Shown here: positions 12,787 to 23,301 of the stretch, one piece after another
Position numbering within the stretch: position 1 is the first letter of the stretch
Layout of the letters: each line of letters starts with the position of its first letter
NCBI GenBank assembly: GCA_003313425.1
Contig: NHZP01000009.1
Location: 1,240,001 to 1,304,000, forward strand
Reading direction: 5' to 3'
Length of the DNA stretch: 64,000 nt
Source: Pseudopyrenochaeta lycopersici
Taxonomy: Eukaryota > Ascomycota > Dothideomycetes > Pleosporales > Pseudopyrenochaetaceae
The notes under the pieces: generated by a model
Database searches by the model: none
Seen by the model: only the letters and a program-made list of their open reading frames with translations
Told to the model about the DNA's origin: nothing
Program-made: the position numbers and the translations under genes

Positions 12787-13476
12787 ATGGGTCTTGTCAT
12801 ACGTGAAGTTTCCGACGAAGATGTCTCTCGCGCCTGTGAGATAGAGTCATTGGCATACAAGGGGAGCCCGCTCAGTCCCATCCTCGCTCCTGGTCCGTTC
12901 CCTCCAGATTCCCTGCAGCAAAGAATCGAGGAAATGGTCAACACAAGAAAACAAGATCCTTCAGCTATCTATGTACAAGTTTTTGATGAAGATGCCGGCA
13001 CGATGGTCGCTTTTGCTAAATGGCATCTCTTTGAGACCAGTGAAGCAATAGCCGCATCGGCTGCATCGTCACCACCACTTAGCTTCGGGCCTGGACGAAA
13101 CGAAGAGGCCTGTATGTTTTTCTACGGTGGGGTGAGAGAGAAAAAGAAAGCTCTTATGGGCGATAAGCCGCACCTTTGTATGTCCTGTTTCACTGTGGCT
13201 CCCGCCTGCGCTGGTCACGCTAACAAGGTAGACCTTCACATGCTGCACACCGATCCCGCTTTCCAAGGCCGAGGAGCTGGTGGTATGCTCGTGGATTGGG
13301 GTACGAAGAAGGCAGGCGAGCTTGGTCTACCGGTGTACCTCGAATCTAGCAAGGCTGGCCATCGCTTCTATCAGAAACGTGGCTTCAAGGACATCGAAGT
13401 CTTCAATTTTGACTTTAGCAAGTTTGGTGGACCGGTACACGAGCAACCCGTAATGTTATGGGAACCTTCAGTATAG
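12787..13476 (+). CDS. GNAT-family N-acetyltransferase
   Basis: The frame from ATG 12787 to the stop at 13476 is open throughout (229 codons), but it probably contains a 54-bp in-frame intron at 13178-13231 (GTATGT donor, CTAAC branch site, GTAG acceptor). Removing it gives 211 residues and restores the family block KPHLYLHMLHTDPAFQGRGAGG; the unspliced version carries an odd Cys-rich insertion. The acetyl-CoA pyrophosphate-binding loop is QGRGAGG (motif A), followed by VYLESS and GHRFYQKRGFK (motif B), the usual order for small fungal GNAT enzymes. The acceptor substrate is unknown. No signal peptide is present, so it is probably cytosolic. Neighbours do not suggest a pathway. Confidence 0.83.
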   Translation: MGLVIREVSDEDVSRACEIESLAYKGSPLSPILAPGPFPPDSLQQRIEEMVNTRKQDPSAIYVQVFDEDAGTMVAFAKWHLFETSEAIAASAASSPPLSFGPGRNEEACMFFYGGVREKKKALMGDKPHLCMSCFTVAPACAGHANKVDLHMLHTDPAFQGRGAGGMLVDWGTKKAGELGLPVYLESSKAGHRFYQKRGFKDIEVFNFDFSKFGGPVHEQPVMLWEPSV

Positions 13477-14112
13477 CTATACGTAGCTATACGTTGATCT
13501 AACACGATCGAAATACAAACTATCGTGCCTAACCAACGTTCATATCATGGGCATATGACCGAAATAAGCTGCTAGACTTTTCACAATTCTCTGGCACTGA
13601 GAACTCCGACTAATGTATTGTCTCTATACTTCTTCTTTTCACTGTCTGTATAGCGTTTGCAGGACCCACCAGTTTTTCCAAAGAGTCACACGGATTCTGA
13701 CGCAATCTCCCAAACTCCCGCCTGCTGATAATAGCCTTCGCGACTGCGCGTACCTGTGCTCATCCAACACCTGCGGACAACTTGCGAGCCATAGCAAAAT
13801 TGTGCTAAATACTCCTCAAACGCACCCATCTCTGCGCTATTTGCGGTTTCCGCGCTTCCTCGCTTTACAGCCCGACCGAGTGTATATATCCTTGTGCTAC
13901 TCCTTGTCTCTTCCGCTTCCGTAGAGTCCTCGAGATGCTTCTGCAGACAGTCTCCAACTCTACTGCCCAAATGCTACAATTCAATGTGGGAGCTGTTATC
14001 TTTAAGGATTAAAAATTCAATACTGATTACTGGCGTATAGAACTCCAGTGCTACAGCTCCCCCAATTTCTGACTCGTCAGACACTACCTCTGATACTCAG
14101 AGCACCACCGCT
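13477..14112. other. Intergenic region and possible 5' exon of the next gene
   Basis: About 640 bp. The segment 13935-14112 could hold an upstream exon: an ATG at 13935, and a frame from 14041 that runs open into the next gene after a TATAG acceptor ending at 14040. The matching donor is weak, so this stays unassigned. Confidence 0.3.
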
Positions 14113-15639
14113 ATGGTTAGTTTTCTGATGGCTCTAGTGTGGGCAGTACCTGACATACTGCAGTCTGAAACCAGTAGCGTCCCGAGCTATGACTACAAGA
14201 ATATCGAGACTGCCCTATCTCGTACCGACATCGATCGCATCATGCGGCGAACTAGCTACAAGCCGTTGCCCATCCCTTGCTCGGAAAGTTTTCAAAAATC
14301 TTTGCGCGACAATGGCATGTCAAGTATTCGGCAGAGTGTAGAACGTTTCCAATCCCAGTATGACATTTTGTGGCCTAATCAAGGAGAAGCCTTCAAAATG
14401 TTGCTGGAAACGATGAGTCGTGCGATGGAACATTATGCCGCATACACGGTACAGCCAAGGACTCGAGACGCCTACAATGCGAAGATTCTGCTCCTAATAA
14501 ATGAGTTTGATTCGCTTCTGGGTAATCCTGACAGGTTACTGAATTTGATCTCGACATGGGTTGCGAAGGCCCAAAAGGTTACAACTCCGCAAGATGCAAA
14601 TGATGTTGGTGCACAGAAGATTCCTGAGGATAATAGCATACGGATCAGTCCAAGCTCTTTGGTGGCTCAAAACGCTGCTCGACATACTAGTGCGATGGAT
14701 GTTGAGCTAGGTACCTCAGAACGAACAATGCGCCCACCTCAAATGCCAGTCTCTGACGATGACATTGAGCTCACTGGAGAAGAATGCAGAGCACTTGATC
14801 CCGAGAAAGCCCCCGTTGGTCAACACTTCTGCATTCCGTATGACACCCGCCGTGAGGGGATTCGTCGTATCTTCAAACAAGTGAAGGTGATGAACTCACT
14901 AGCGATACAAAGGTCCAAGATGTGGCTGTCAGAGAAGGAAGTTCCACAGCTCACACACATGGCGGAGAAGTGTCTTTTGAAAGGCATCGGACGCGACCTG
15001 CGGAAAGAGGTTGATCTGCCTACAAGCCAACAAATCGAGGAAGAATACGTCAAGCGTGTGAATCTCAAGTCGCAAGAATATGGTATCCTCTCTAGGTTTG
15101 TAGAAAAGATTAAAAGATTCCATGGTATCATGAAGAAGAGGTTCCAGCGATGGTTTGCGGAGAAGAAAGCCACATTCTCCTGCCGTGGTAAGGAGGACCT
15201 CGACCTCATGGATACGCGGACCGCCTGCGAAAGTCAGAGCGAATGCCGAAGCTCAGAAGACCTGAACATGGACGGCCTATCCCTACATGAGGAGTCTTCC
15301 GATTGCAACGATGTCAAAGATGTGCGCAACGAGCTCACCTCCGCACTGTTCCAAACCCTGAGTACTATGAATATCCAGGTCAGCAATAGCCACAATAACG
15401 GGATTCTGATATTGAAATCGAATCGCGTGGAGGACATGGCAGAGATGCTTGAGAAGTACATCGTTGATGAGCTTAACAAGAAGCTTGAACATACCCCCGC
15501 AAGCGACGATGAGCAACTGCAAGAGTATGTGGTCATGGGTAACAACTTCATCGCCCGGCTTAAAAATTTCGACGTCTTCGTGGCGGTGACCATGGAATAC
15601 CTTCAAGTTCATCCACAGGCCATCATATTGGTACGGTGA
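14113..15639 (+). CDS. Hypothetical protein, lineage-specific
   Basis: The open frame is 508 codons from the ATG at 14113. A 48-bp in-frame intron at 14116-14163 is likely (GTTAGT donor, CTGAC branch site, TGCAG acceptor). Splicing it leaves an exon that ends exactly after ATG and gives a natural-looking N-terminus, MSETSSVPSYDYKNIETALS, for a 492-residue protein. Without splicing the N-terminus carries a spurious hydrophobic stretch. The rest is soluble and polar: a region of mixed helices around residues 60-140, an acidic segment before LTGEECRALDPEKAPVG, a basic helical segment near FVEKIKRFHGIMKKRFQRWF, and a C-terminal part with LTSALFQTLSTMNIQV. No known domain is recognised. An extra 5' exon upstream is possible. 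Confidence 0.6.
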   Translation: MVSFLMALVWAVPDILQSETSSVPSYDYKNIETALSRTDIDRIMRRTSYKPLPIPCSESFQKSLRDNGMSSIRQSVERFQSQYDILWPNQGEAFKMLLETMSRAMEHYAAYTVQPRTRDAYNAKILLLINEFDSLLGNPDRLLNLISTWVAKAQKVTTPQDANDVGAQKIPEDNSIRISPSSLVAQNAARHTSAMDVELGTSERTMRPPQMPVSDDDIELTGEECRALDPEKAPVGQHFCIPYDTRREGIRRIFKQVKVMNSLAIQRSKMWLSEKEVPQLTHMAEKCLLKGIGRDLRKEVDLPTSQQIEEEYVKRVNLKSQEYGILSRFVEKIKRFHGIMKKRFQRWFAEKKATFSCRGKEDLDLMDTRTACESQSECRSSEDLNMDGLSLHEESSDCNDVKDVRNELTSALFQTLSTMNIQVSNSHNNGILILKSNRVEDMAEMLEKYIVDELNKKLEHTPASDDEQLQEYVVMGNNFIARLKNFDVFVAVTMEYLQVHPQAIILVR

Positions 15640-16255
15640 TGTGAGGAAGGCATTTGCTATCTCGTAAGCCAATGTGCCCACATCAACCCGTTGTACCACA
15701 GCTAACTATCTTTTACCAGTCTGGACCCTGAATCGCGCTTTGTCGTCACTGAAGTCTTTTTTATTCGATCCACCGCGACCTTGTATCTTCTTGTTCTTTC
15801 TTTCTCACTTTGGAGCTGCAACTTTCTTATATACATCCGGCAAAATGTTTCACTTCACATATCATCAGTTCTTGGCTGTTCTTCTATTTGTATACACGCA
15901 GCAATCTGCGATGTGATACTTTTAGTGAGCCAACAGTCGAAATGATTGTGTTTCTTGTCTTTTGTGGTTGCGCAAACGCACCGCAATGTTTTCATTGCAT
16001 AAGATTTCATATTCATATGGCTAGTTCTATAAAATTCACTTTCTGGATAAGGGTAAATATTCCTGCGATCGATAGAAATGGAAGTCAGTCATAGCAAATG
16101 AGAATCGTATTTTCCAATGCCTGGCCATGAAATTTATTTGTTTTTGTTCACAGTTCTACTTGCTGATTTTACGTTTGTTAGAGGTTGTTTAGACTGTTTT
16201 CGGAGCTGCTGTATTCGAACTGAAGCTGCTTCCACACATTATGACGTCTTTGAAC
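15640..16255. other. Convergent intergenic region, AT-rich
   Basis: About 600 bp between two convergent genes, AT-rich, with no credible frame. It is expected to contain 3' UTR sequence from both sides. Confidence 0.4.
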
Positions 16256-17108
16256 CTACTCTACAGGTCCGCACCAGCTGAACTCCTCCTTTCCATTTGT
16301 TGTTGAGATGATCGTTCCCTCATATCTCACTTTGACACAATATCCCTTTCTCTCCAAGATCCGTAAACTGGACCTCAACTCATCCAACGCGCCTTGTTTT
16401 GAAATTTTGACGCTTACACCCCTTTCGTATTCATTGCTCACGGTCCAAGGCACAGGCATGGAAAACTCAATAATGCAGCCCATATTGCTGATAGCCAGCA
16501 AAGGTTCCAGCACATGAGGATATATCTTGCTGGTGATGATAAATTCGATGTGCGACAGAAGCTCTCCGATGGATTGTTCGATGCCGAAATAGTCGTTGGT
16601 GAAGATGTGTTTGCAAGATGGAAAACCGACAAGATGATGTGCTAGAACCTGAAACGACGCCCTGCTGAGATACATGGGCACGAGTTCTCGGACGAAATCG
16701 GGACCCATACATGTTGTGTTGAAGAAATGGTTTTGGAATACTGGACCGTGAGAATGGAATTTCTTTGCATGAACAGCAGTACGCGCGCGCCGTAAGGCTT
16801 TGAGGTCGTCTAAATTGAAACTAGTCGGGATATCATGGAGGAGTTTTTCGTAAATGACATTGCGCAGCTCCCGAGGTAGACTCGCGAACATCTGTGCGGA
16901 GATGCCTTTATGATTAGGTAGCTTGGACGCTTGGGCAGCTTGAATCTTCGGACTATATTTGATAAGCAGTCTCATTCAACAATGAATATATGATAACTGA
17001 CGGGCTAACTATTCCACCATTGAGATTTTGCACTGCCATCGAAACGGTTCCAGCCGCTGCAATGTCTTTGGCATAAGGAGTACTACGTGAGTAGGCAGCT
17101 TGGTTCAT
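16256..17108 (-). CDS. F-box-like hypothetical protein (LPRELR motif)
   Basis: A two-exon model, 17108-17002 and 16952-16256, gives 267 residues. It joins MNQAAYSRSTPYAKDIAAAG...NGGIVSP to PKIQAAQASKLPNHKG through a 49-bp intron with a GTCAGT donor and a TATAG acceptor. A shorter single-exon reading from ATG 16975 (239 residues) is the alternative. The motif SLPRELRNVIYEKLL resembles the first helix of the degenerate F-box found in many lineage-expanded Pleosporalean proteins. The rest, with SHIEFIITSKIYPHVLEPLL and a C-terminal beta-rich part, matches the general style of that group, but no catalytic motif is visible. A role as an SCF ubiquitin-ligase adaptor would be inference only. Confidence 0.6.
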
Positions 17109-17798
17109 ACGGCTACAAATTATGAGTGATGTCGTTTTAGACTAGGCATGGAATCACTAACAACCCCTCCGCAACAGTGAAGCTTTTCTCAGGTAACGAT
17201 AGAATGCCTGCCATATTTGGAAAAGTGTTGATGTCCTTCTCAGCAAGGGAAGGGTGTTCCAGTAAAAGTTCCCGATGAAGCTTGAATTGGATATAATAGA
17301 AGGGAGCGAGACATGTGCGATGTATACAAAACAAGATTCATGATGTCTTTGTACATCGCGATACCGCAGCAGCTGAACGTAGGGGATTCAGCTGCCAGAT
17401 GCGCCATAGGCACAGCCACTGCTAGTGCAACCAACCAAGTTCCGCATTCGACTCAGGCAGAGCTTCATCAAATCTGGGAATCTGTCCAGTGAAGTTTATT
17501 CTCACGTTTGCGCCCGTTTCGTTAGAACAAAAGTGGTATTAATTAGGCTGCATCATTTTTTGTAGCATGCTTGGTTATCCCATGCGGCTGCATGATCGAA
17601 ATGAAATTGTGTATAAACAAATAGAACATTGATCGACTCAGGATTCATTGTCTGCGAGAAAGAGTTGCATGTATGCATGCGAGAGCTAGCTAACCTGTTT
17701 CGATCTTTCCATGCTGGGTCATCATGCGAGAAAGCGATAATCCTCAAGACTCGAATTCGTTACACAATGTCATCATGAAACTGACTGTGCAGCCTTTC
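17109..17798. other. Intergenic region with protein-like but unassigned minus-strand frames
   Basis: About 690 bp. On the minus strand, 17137-17434 carries two overlapping frames with protein-like segments, for example FKLHRELLLEHPSLAEKD and TWLVALAVAVPMAHLAAESP. They are not in one frame and no clean splice set joins them. They could be a relic or upstream exons of the F-box-like gene. Confidence 0.25.
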
Positions 17799-19754
17799 TC
17801 ACGCCGCAACGGTGATTTCTACACCCTCGAATTTACCGTCGCTCCGCCATCCCTCAATCACGCGGGTGAAGTCCACCAAACCCTTGCTCCAAATCGCGGC
17901 TTTCGCCTTCTTCATCATCGCTACGTGGTCATCGGCAGGGGGCAATTGCAGCGCCTCACCCTCTAGGTTAAGATAACTCGGCGTGCAAACTGCAACCCCA
18001 CTAAAGTACGCTGCACCTTGCGCGATTCTCATTCCCCACGTAGTTTCTGCTTCAGCTGAAAGTTCTATTTCAACGCCTTTCTGCTCCTCTGGCGAGCGTT
18101 TGTGGCCAGCATGGATGATTGAGGCGATGTGTTCGCTCATCACCTGAATTACATGAGCATAGTTTGCAGTCGCGCCGCCTTGAGCTACACTCTGAAAGAA
18201 CAGGTTAGGGAACCCGTTGGTGAAGACTCCGTGGAGTGTGCTTATGCCTTGCTGTTCCCATTTATCAGCCATGCGGCGTCCATTCTTTCCACGGATTTCG
18301 ACGCCCATGAGCGATCCTGGGTCTCCTGAGGTTGAGGGAGAGCGGTATCCAGTGCTGAGAACGAGGATGTCGAGTGGGTAGTCCTGGCCATTGGCAACTA
18401 CGCTCTTGGGGGTAACACTATCGATGCCTCGGCCGTCCGTATGGACTAGGTGAACATGATCGTTGTTGAACGTCTCCAGATACACGTCGCTGAAGGTTGG
18501 ACGCTTGCACCAAGTTGGATACCATGGTGTTAGATTCTTGGCCGTTTCCTTGTCTTTGACGATTTGCTGGACACGTTCTCGCGCTTTTGCACTGTGTTCA
18601 GAATCAAGTGCCATGAGCGTGCCGATATGCTCTTGAGCTTTCTCTGGCGCAATGATACCGAAACGACCACTTCCAATGATGGCGCAATAAGCTTGCAATT
18701 GTGTCCACCCATCATTGACAAGATTATCATCGCCAGGTGGAAGGGTTCCACTTACACACTGCGCGAAATTCTCCATGCGGTCCGTCTGCCAACCCGGGTT
18801 CTTAGCAATCTTCTCTTTCCATTCTGCAGGATCTGTATCGCGTTGTCCTCGTGTATTCACCTGGGAAGGTGTGCGCTGGAACACGTACAGCTCTTTCGCG
18901 TATTTGGCTAGCTGAGGAACTACTTGAATTGCTGTTGCTCCGGTGCCAATGATGCCAACGCGCTTGCCTTTGAGCTTTTCTAGCTCAGGAAAAGCGCTGT
19001 CGCTCGACCCACCGGTGATCTTGTAGTCCCACCGTGCGGTGTGAAGCATTGGCCCTTCAAAATCAGCTAGGCCAGGTACTTTAGGCACCTGCGGGTGTGG
19101 AAACAATCCGCTGGCAATTGTGACAAAGTCGGCTTGAAAAGAGATATTTTTCTCATCTTTTCCTTCTGGCCCACGTCGTGTTGTGAAAGTGGCCTTCCAT
19201 GTCTTTTGGCCTTCGTCCCATTCGAGGCCTTTGGCATCAGTGCGAAATAAGACCCGATCCTTTAGGCTAAACTTTGCGACAGTATCTTCAAGATACTCGC
19301 GAATCTCAACACTGGAAGAGTACTTTTGCTTTGGCATGTAGCCTGTCTCCTCAAGAAGCGGAAGGTAGCAATATGCCTCGACGTCGCAGTGTAGACCTGG
19401 ATATCGGTTCCAATACCAAGTACCGCCGACGCCTCCAGCAGAATCAATCAGCAAGATCTGATCTGCGCTGAAGCCCCGATTGATCAACTTGATGGCCATT
19501 ACAATGCCGCCTATTCCAGCACCCAAAATTAGGAACTTGACTCGATCGCCATTGTTGATTGGGAGAGGAAGTTTGTCAAGTGCGGCATGTTCCGCAAAGA
19601 TATCGTCAGCAAGATGGCGGAGCTTCTCATTGTTGCTGAAGCGAAGCTGTTCAAATTGTTTGGTTCCTTCCGCTCTCTTACGCTTCGCTGCTTCCACGAA
19701 GTATTTCTGCTCCGGTGGGACGGCGGATTCATTTGATTCAATGACGGTAGCCAT
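17799..19754 (-). CDS. Baeyer-Villiger-type flavin monooxygenase
   Basis: A single exon encodes 651 residues. The family inserts one oxygen next to a carbonyl, turning ketones into esters or lactones with NADPH and FAD. Signatures visible: the FAD-binding GxGxxG at residues 78-83 (LGAGIGG), the GGVGGTWYWNRYPGLHCDVEAYCY block (residues 107-130), the Baeyer-Villiger fingerprint FxGxxxHxxxW[PD] at residues 232-243 (FEGPMLHTARWD), and the NADPH-binding GTGATA at 270-275. The start is ATG 19754. An N-terminal extension of about 70 residues before the first Rossmann fold is usual for fungal members. No transmembrane segment is seen. The gene lies head to head with a cyclase-family gene 496 bp away, suggesting a shared pathway. 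The substrate cannot be deduced. Confidence 0.9.
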   Translation of the reverse strand: MATVIESNESAVPPEQKYFVEAAKRKRAEGTKQFEQLRFSNNEKLRHLADDIFAEHAALDKLPLPINNGDRVKFLILGAGIGGIVMAIKLINRGFSADQILLIDSAGGVGGTWYWNRYPGLHCDVEAYCYLPLLEETGYMPKQKYSSSVEIREYLEDTVAKFSLKDRVLFRTDAKGLEWDEGQKTWKATFTTRRGPEGKDEKNISFQADFVTIASGLFPHPQVPKVPGLADFEGPMLHTARWDYKITGGSSDSAFPELEKLKGKRVGIIGTGATAIQVVPQLAKYAKELYVFQRTPSQVNTRGQRDTDPAEWKEKIAKNPGWQTDRMENFAQCVSGTLPPGDDNLVNDGWTQLQAYCAIIGSGRFGIIAPEKAQEHIGTLMALDSEHSAKARERVQQIVKDKETAKNLTPWYPTWCKRPTFSDVYLETFNNDHVHLVHTDGRGIDSVTPKSVVANGQDYPLDILVLSTGYRSPSTSGDPGSLMGVEIRGKNGRRMADKWEQQGISTLHGVFTNGFPNLFFQSVAQGGATANYAHVIQVMSEHIASIIHAGHKRSPEEQKGVEIELSAEAETTWGMRIAQGAAYFSGVAVCTPSYLNLEGEALQLPPADDHVAMMKKAKAAIWSKGLVDFTRVIEGWRSDGKFEGVEITVAA

Positions 19755-20250
19755 GACGATTTTGCTTGCTGCTCGTTTCTGTGCTTGAAAGGTGCTTCGA
19801 AGGAAAGTGCTCTCAGAGTTGGTTTTGCTGGTACCTAGTGCTTACACAGCATGTAGGAGAGAGCGATGTCCGCAATCAAGTAGAGTGACGTGAGATTGTT
19901 GGTTTGTCCAGAACAGGTCCACGGCGCAGAAAATAGCTCTGGACAAGCGCTTTCCCCGCTCCCCATTGTGAGACACAGTATTTACCGTATGTTGCCATTG
20001 GTTTTTATGTCGATCAGAACTTACTCCGTGGAATATAAGTGGGTCCAAGTTGTACAAAGCTAGTCTTATCCGCCAATTGGAAACATTCACGATATTAGCC
20101 CACGGGCTTCCAAACCCTTCGGTTACAGAATTACCATAGTTGCCCATCGCCGGGCCGAGAAAGATATAAAACTGGTGGAGGTCTGCATAGAATTCTGCGT
20201 AAAAAGGCCGTGAAATTAGAGCCGAAAATTTAGCAATTGCGAGCACCACA
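19755..20250. promoter_or_regulatory. Shared divergent promoter region of the BVMO and cyclase genes
   Basis: A 496-bp interval between head-to-head starts. On the + strand a TATAAAA element lies at 20165-20171, about 85 bp before the cyclase ATG, a plausible TATA box. No repeat or obvious operator was found. Confidence 0.45.
20165..20171 (+). promoter_or_regulatory. TATA box of the cyclase gene
   Basis: TATAAAA 80-86 bp upstream of ATG 20251. Sequence match and spacing only. Confidence 0.45.
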
Positions 20251-21446
20251 ATGACATCACCACTTCCGGATTTCGAAGATCTTCCGAAGGTAGAAGGCAT
20301 GCTCCAGGGCTGTGCCTGGGGTATCTTTGACCAGGGTGGTAAGAAGGATTTGCGGGGCACTTTGAACCTCCTTACACCAGAAGTGGTAGCTGCTGCGTGT
20401 AAAGAGGCCAAAGACGGCGTCTCAATATCGCTCAAGTATACTGCCACTTAGTCTATTGCTACTCTGGGTCTTACGATTGACTTTTCACAGTTGGCCTCTA
20501 AATGCATTCAAGTTTCCCGTCCCCGGTCGTATCGACCCTGTACATAAGGTGATGACACTCAGCGAAGCAGGTCTCGGTTCTGGCGAGGGCTGGGATGATG
20601 AGATTAACTTCAATACTCAGGTAGACCCTTACTCGCCCATTTTTCCTTGCAAACAAACTAATGCATAATAGAAAACCAGCCAATGGGACAGCCTTGTCCA
20701 TTGGCAGGACCCCAAAACCAAGCTTGCGTACAACGGCATTCAGGTGACCAAAGACGCACTCTCAACCTCGACGACGGCAGAGAATCAGATGCCAACTTTG
20801 GACCATTGGCACGAGGCAGGTGGCCTTGTAGCTCGTGGCGTTCTGATTGATGTCAAAGCGTGGTATGAGGAAAATGCAGCTGCAGAAGGAAAGACAGGCG
20901 ATGACGCTATCTTTCAGCCGTTTGATGGACATCGCATCACCGTGGAGGATATCGAGGCCATTGCGAAGCGACAGAACGTCGAATTCAGACACGGCGACGT
21001 GCTCATCATTCGCACTGGCATGACTGCAGTCCTTGACGCGCCAACGCCAGCTGATTTTGCAAAAATGGCAAAGTTACAGATCTCTGGCGTCCACGGCGCA
21101 AAGGAGACTGTGGAATGGCTGTGGAATAAGCACTTCAGTGCAGTAGCTTGCGATACATGGGCGTTTGAGGCACTACCACCGGTGGATGAGAAAGGGAAGC
21201 CGGCAGGGCTAGAGGACCTCGGTACGTCTATGCCATGCCAAATGCATTATAACAAGGCTGACTAGCGTAGTTCTACATCCGTGGCTGCTGTCCATGTTCG
21301 GCATGTCCATTGGTGAGTTGTGGGATCTTAAGGCGCTGGCAGCACACTGTACGAAGACGGGTCGGTACACGTTCTTGCTTACATCTGTGCCGCTCCATAT
21401 TCCTGGGCTGGTGGGGTCGCCGCCAAATGCGCTGGCGATATTTTGA
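20251..21446 (+). CDS. Cyclase-family (kynurenine formamidase-like) hydrolase
   Basis: Four exons, 20251-20435, 20491-20620, 20672-21221 and 21271-21446, give 346 residues, the normal size for the fungal putative-cyclase family (PF04199). All junctions keep phase: SISL-NWPLNAFKFPVPGR, INFNTQ-KTSQWDSLVHW and GLEDL-VLHPWLLSMFGM. The N-terminus (LPDFEDLPKVEGMLQGCAWGIFDQ) and C-terminus (TSVPLHIPGLVGSPPNALAIF) are characteristic. Family members include metal-dependent hydrolases such as kynurenine formamidase. The classical HGTHxD metal motif is not obvious in this fungal branch, so activity is uncertain. The divergent neighbour is a Baeyer-Villiger monooxygenase; hydrolysis of its ester or lactone product is one possible joint role, but that is inference. 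Confidence 0.88.
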
Positions 21447-21756
21447 CGGCCACAATACCACAGACTTGAGACAGGATCTGGGCGATTGCTGACGCAGTGT
21501 ACTGATGTGGATAAGTCGAAGTGGGGTCTTAGATCAGCAAATAAGCCGGCAATAGCGAGATGCAGCAACGATGCGATGATCAAGACTACTATATGAATAG
21601 AGCCTGACGTTTGTCTTTTATATAAGTCTGTTTAACGAAACAGGTCGGTCTCTTAGGACGACACACAGCCTATCTTAACGCCATCCGAAATATGCTAGTC
21701 AATTGACTCAAGCCACCAAACGCCACGCCATGCAAATGCAATCAAATGAAATATGA
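21447..21756. other. Convergent intergenic region
   Basis: 310 bp between the 3' ends of the cyclase gene and CCL1. No feature is seen. Confidence 0.5.
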
Positions 21757-23129
21757 CTACTTCGCCTTGTCACCATTTTTGGGGAGTTCGGGGCCCCAAA
21801 AGGCATCTGACTCCTTCTCGTATGTCTCCCGCTCCAGCTTTCTCCGTTTTGCCTTGCTTTGTTCTAGCTGGCCTCCTTCCATGGCGTCTCTCTTTTGTGC
21901 CTGATTCAACTTGACCAGGTCAATCTTGTCGGGATCTCGGCAAAGTTTGAGCTTGTTGATCAGTCGCTTGACTTCTGCTTGGTGCTTTGCTTCCCTGGCG
22001 TCTTTCTCGTCCTCGGGCAGGGTGTCGTTGATGAAGAGACGGTGGCGAGCCAGCAATTTTGCACAGGCATTTATCGTTGCAACGATTTTATCGTAGATGG
22101 GTGAGGTAGTTGGGACTTTGAGGCTGAGATAGAACAGTGTGAGGGGCTCGTCGGCAAGAAGATGCGCTGCGAGCCAGATGTGCGAGGGCGTGTAAAGAAA
22201 GTAAGCATCGGTGAGGAGAGCAGCTTCCTTGAGTGTCTTTGTGGCGTAGTATTTTGCGTTTTTAATGCGATTCTCCAGTTCTTCGAGGGTCCATTTCCCT
22301 GCAGGAGTTTTGCCGTTTGGCTTGGGCAGCAGCATCAGCTTCGCCTGTATCTCGGCCGGTCCGCCGTTGACTCCATGGCTAGGCCCTTGATAGGATCCCT
22401 TGGCACACTCGAGCATTTCCATGCTGCCTCCCTGCAGGGCTCGAAACGGGTGCTTAACGTGCAGGTTGTAGCGTAGGCCTTGCATGACCATGTACTCGGG
22501 GGCCAGGATGCTCTCCGTGGTGACGTTTGCCGAGGGGAAGAAGTCGGCGAATGTGCTGACGGACACGTCGTAGGTCTCGACCTTGGTGGCGAGGTACATG
22601 ACGGTACGGGAGATGTTGTGGACGTGGTATGTCATGGGGGAGTTGTAGAGGTAGAAGCGGCGAAGGAGTTGGATGCATGTTGCCTGTGAAGCCGTTCTGG
22701 AATTAGCTGATGCTCTTGGGACTTGGGCTTTGGAAGAATCCAGCTCTGCGAAACAGCAATGGGCAAGTGCACGAGGAAGCGTACCGTGACATCAAAGGGA
22801 AACCTGCAGTGCTCGCCCAGCTTGATGGCGCGCTCGCAAAAGTCGTCGACAATCTTCAGCTCCTCGTCGGCGGTCAAGCAGTCAACCTCCCTATCGGCTG
22901 GGAGAGGATTTGGCGTGTTTGCGCCGCTGCCATTCTCGACTCCCGAGCTGATGCTGTCGCTCTCGGCCTGCTGTGCGCGGTGGGCGCGTTGTCGCGCAAC
23001 ATTTGCCTTGACGCGCTCGGTGGCCTGGGCATTTGTCTTTGCGCGCTGGGCGGTGAGCTGTTGGGCGGTGAAGGACCAATTCCTGAACTGCGTCGATGCG
23101 CGGTACAGGTCGTCTTCGGTGAGCTTCAT
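21757..23129 (-). CDS. CCL1: Cyclin H homologue Ccl1 (CDK-activating kinase, TFIIH)
   Basis: Two exons, 23129-22785 and 22683-21757, give 423 residues. The intron has a GTACGC donor and a CACAG acceptor; the junction reads CRFPFDVT-ATCIQLLRRFYLYNSPM in phase 0. Family features: the N-terminal TEDDLYRASTQFRNWSF, a first cyclin box from about residue 90 with FYLYNSPMTYHVHNISRTVMYLATKVE, and the block EYMVMQGLRYNLHVKHPFRALQG, which aligns with the end of cyclin box 1 in cyclin H. A second helical repeat and a basic C-terminal tail follow. Ccl1/cyclin H pairs with Kin28/CDK7 and Tfb3/MAT1 to phosphorylate the RNA polymerase II CTD and activate cell-cycle CDKs. The start codon used (MKLTEDDL) may be preceded by a further exon, because a CTGCAG acceptor-like site lies about 60 bp upstream. 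Confidence 0.85.
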
Positions 23130-23301
23130 GGGTGGCTGCTTTGGGTTGGCGGTGGTGGAGGCTGCCGTGGTTGCTGCAGTGAGAAGGGAAGGTGCTATGG
23201 AGGGGCAGGTTTAGCCGAGCAGCCTCCTCCCACTTTGAGTCCTTCTTCCACGGTCAACATGTGATATCCCTGGGCCTCTGCATAAAACAACGGCGTAGAA
23301 G

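Noticed and set aside
22710..23264. 184-codon + strand frame
   Set aside because: It runs antisense to CCL1 exon 1 and its upstream region; the Gly/Leu-rich reading is a composition artefact.
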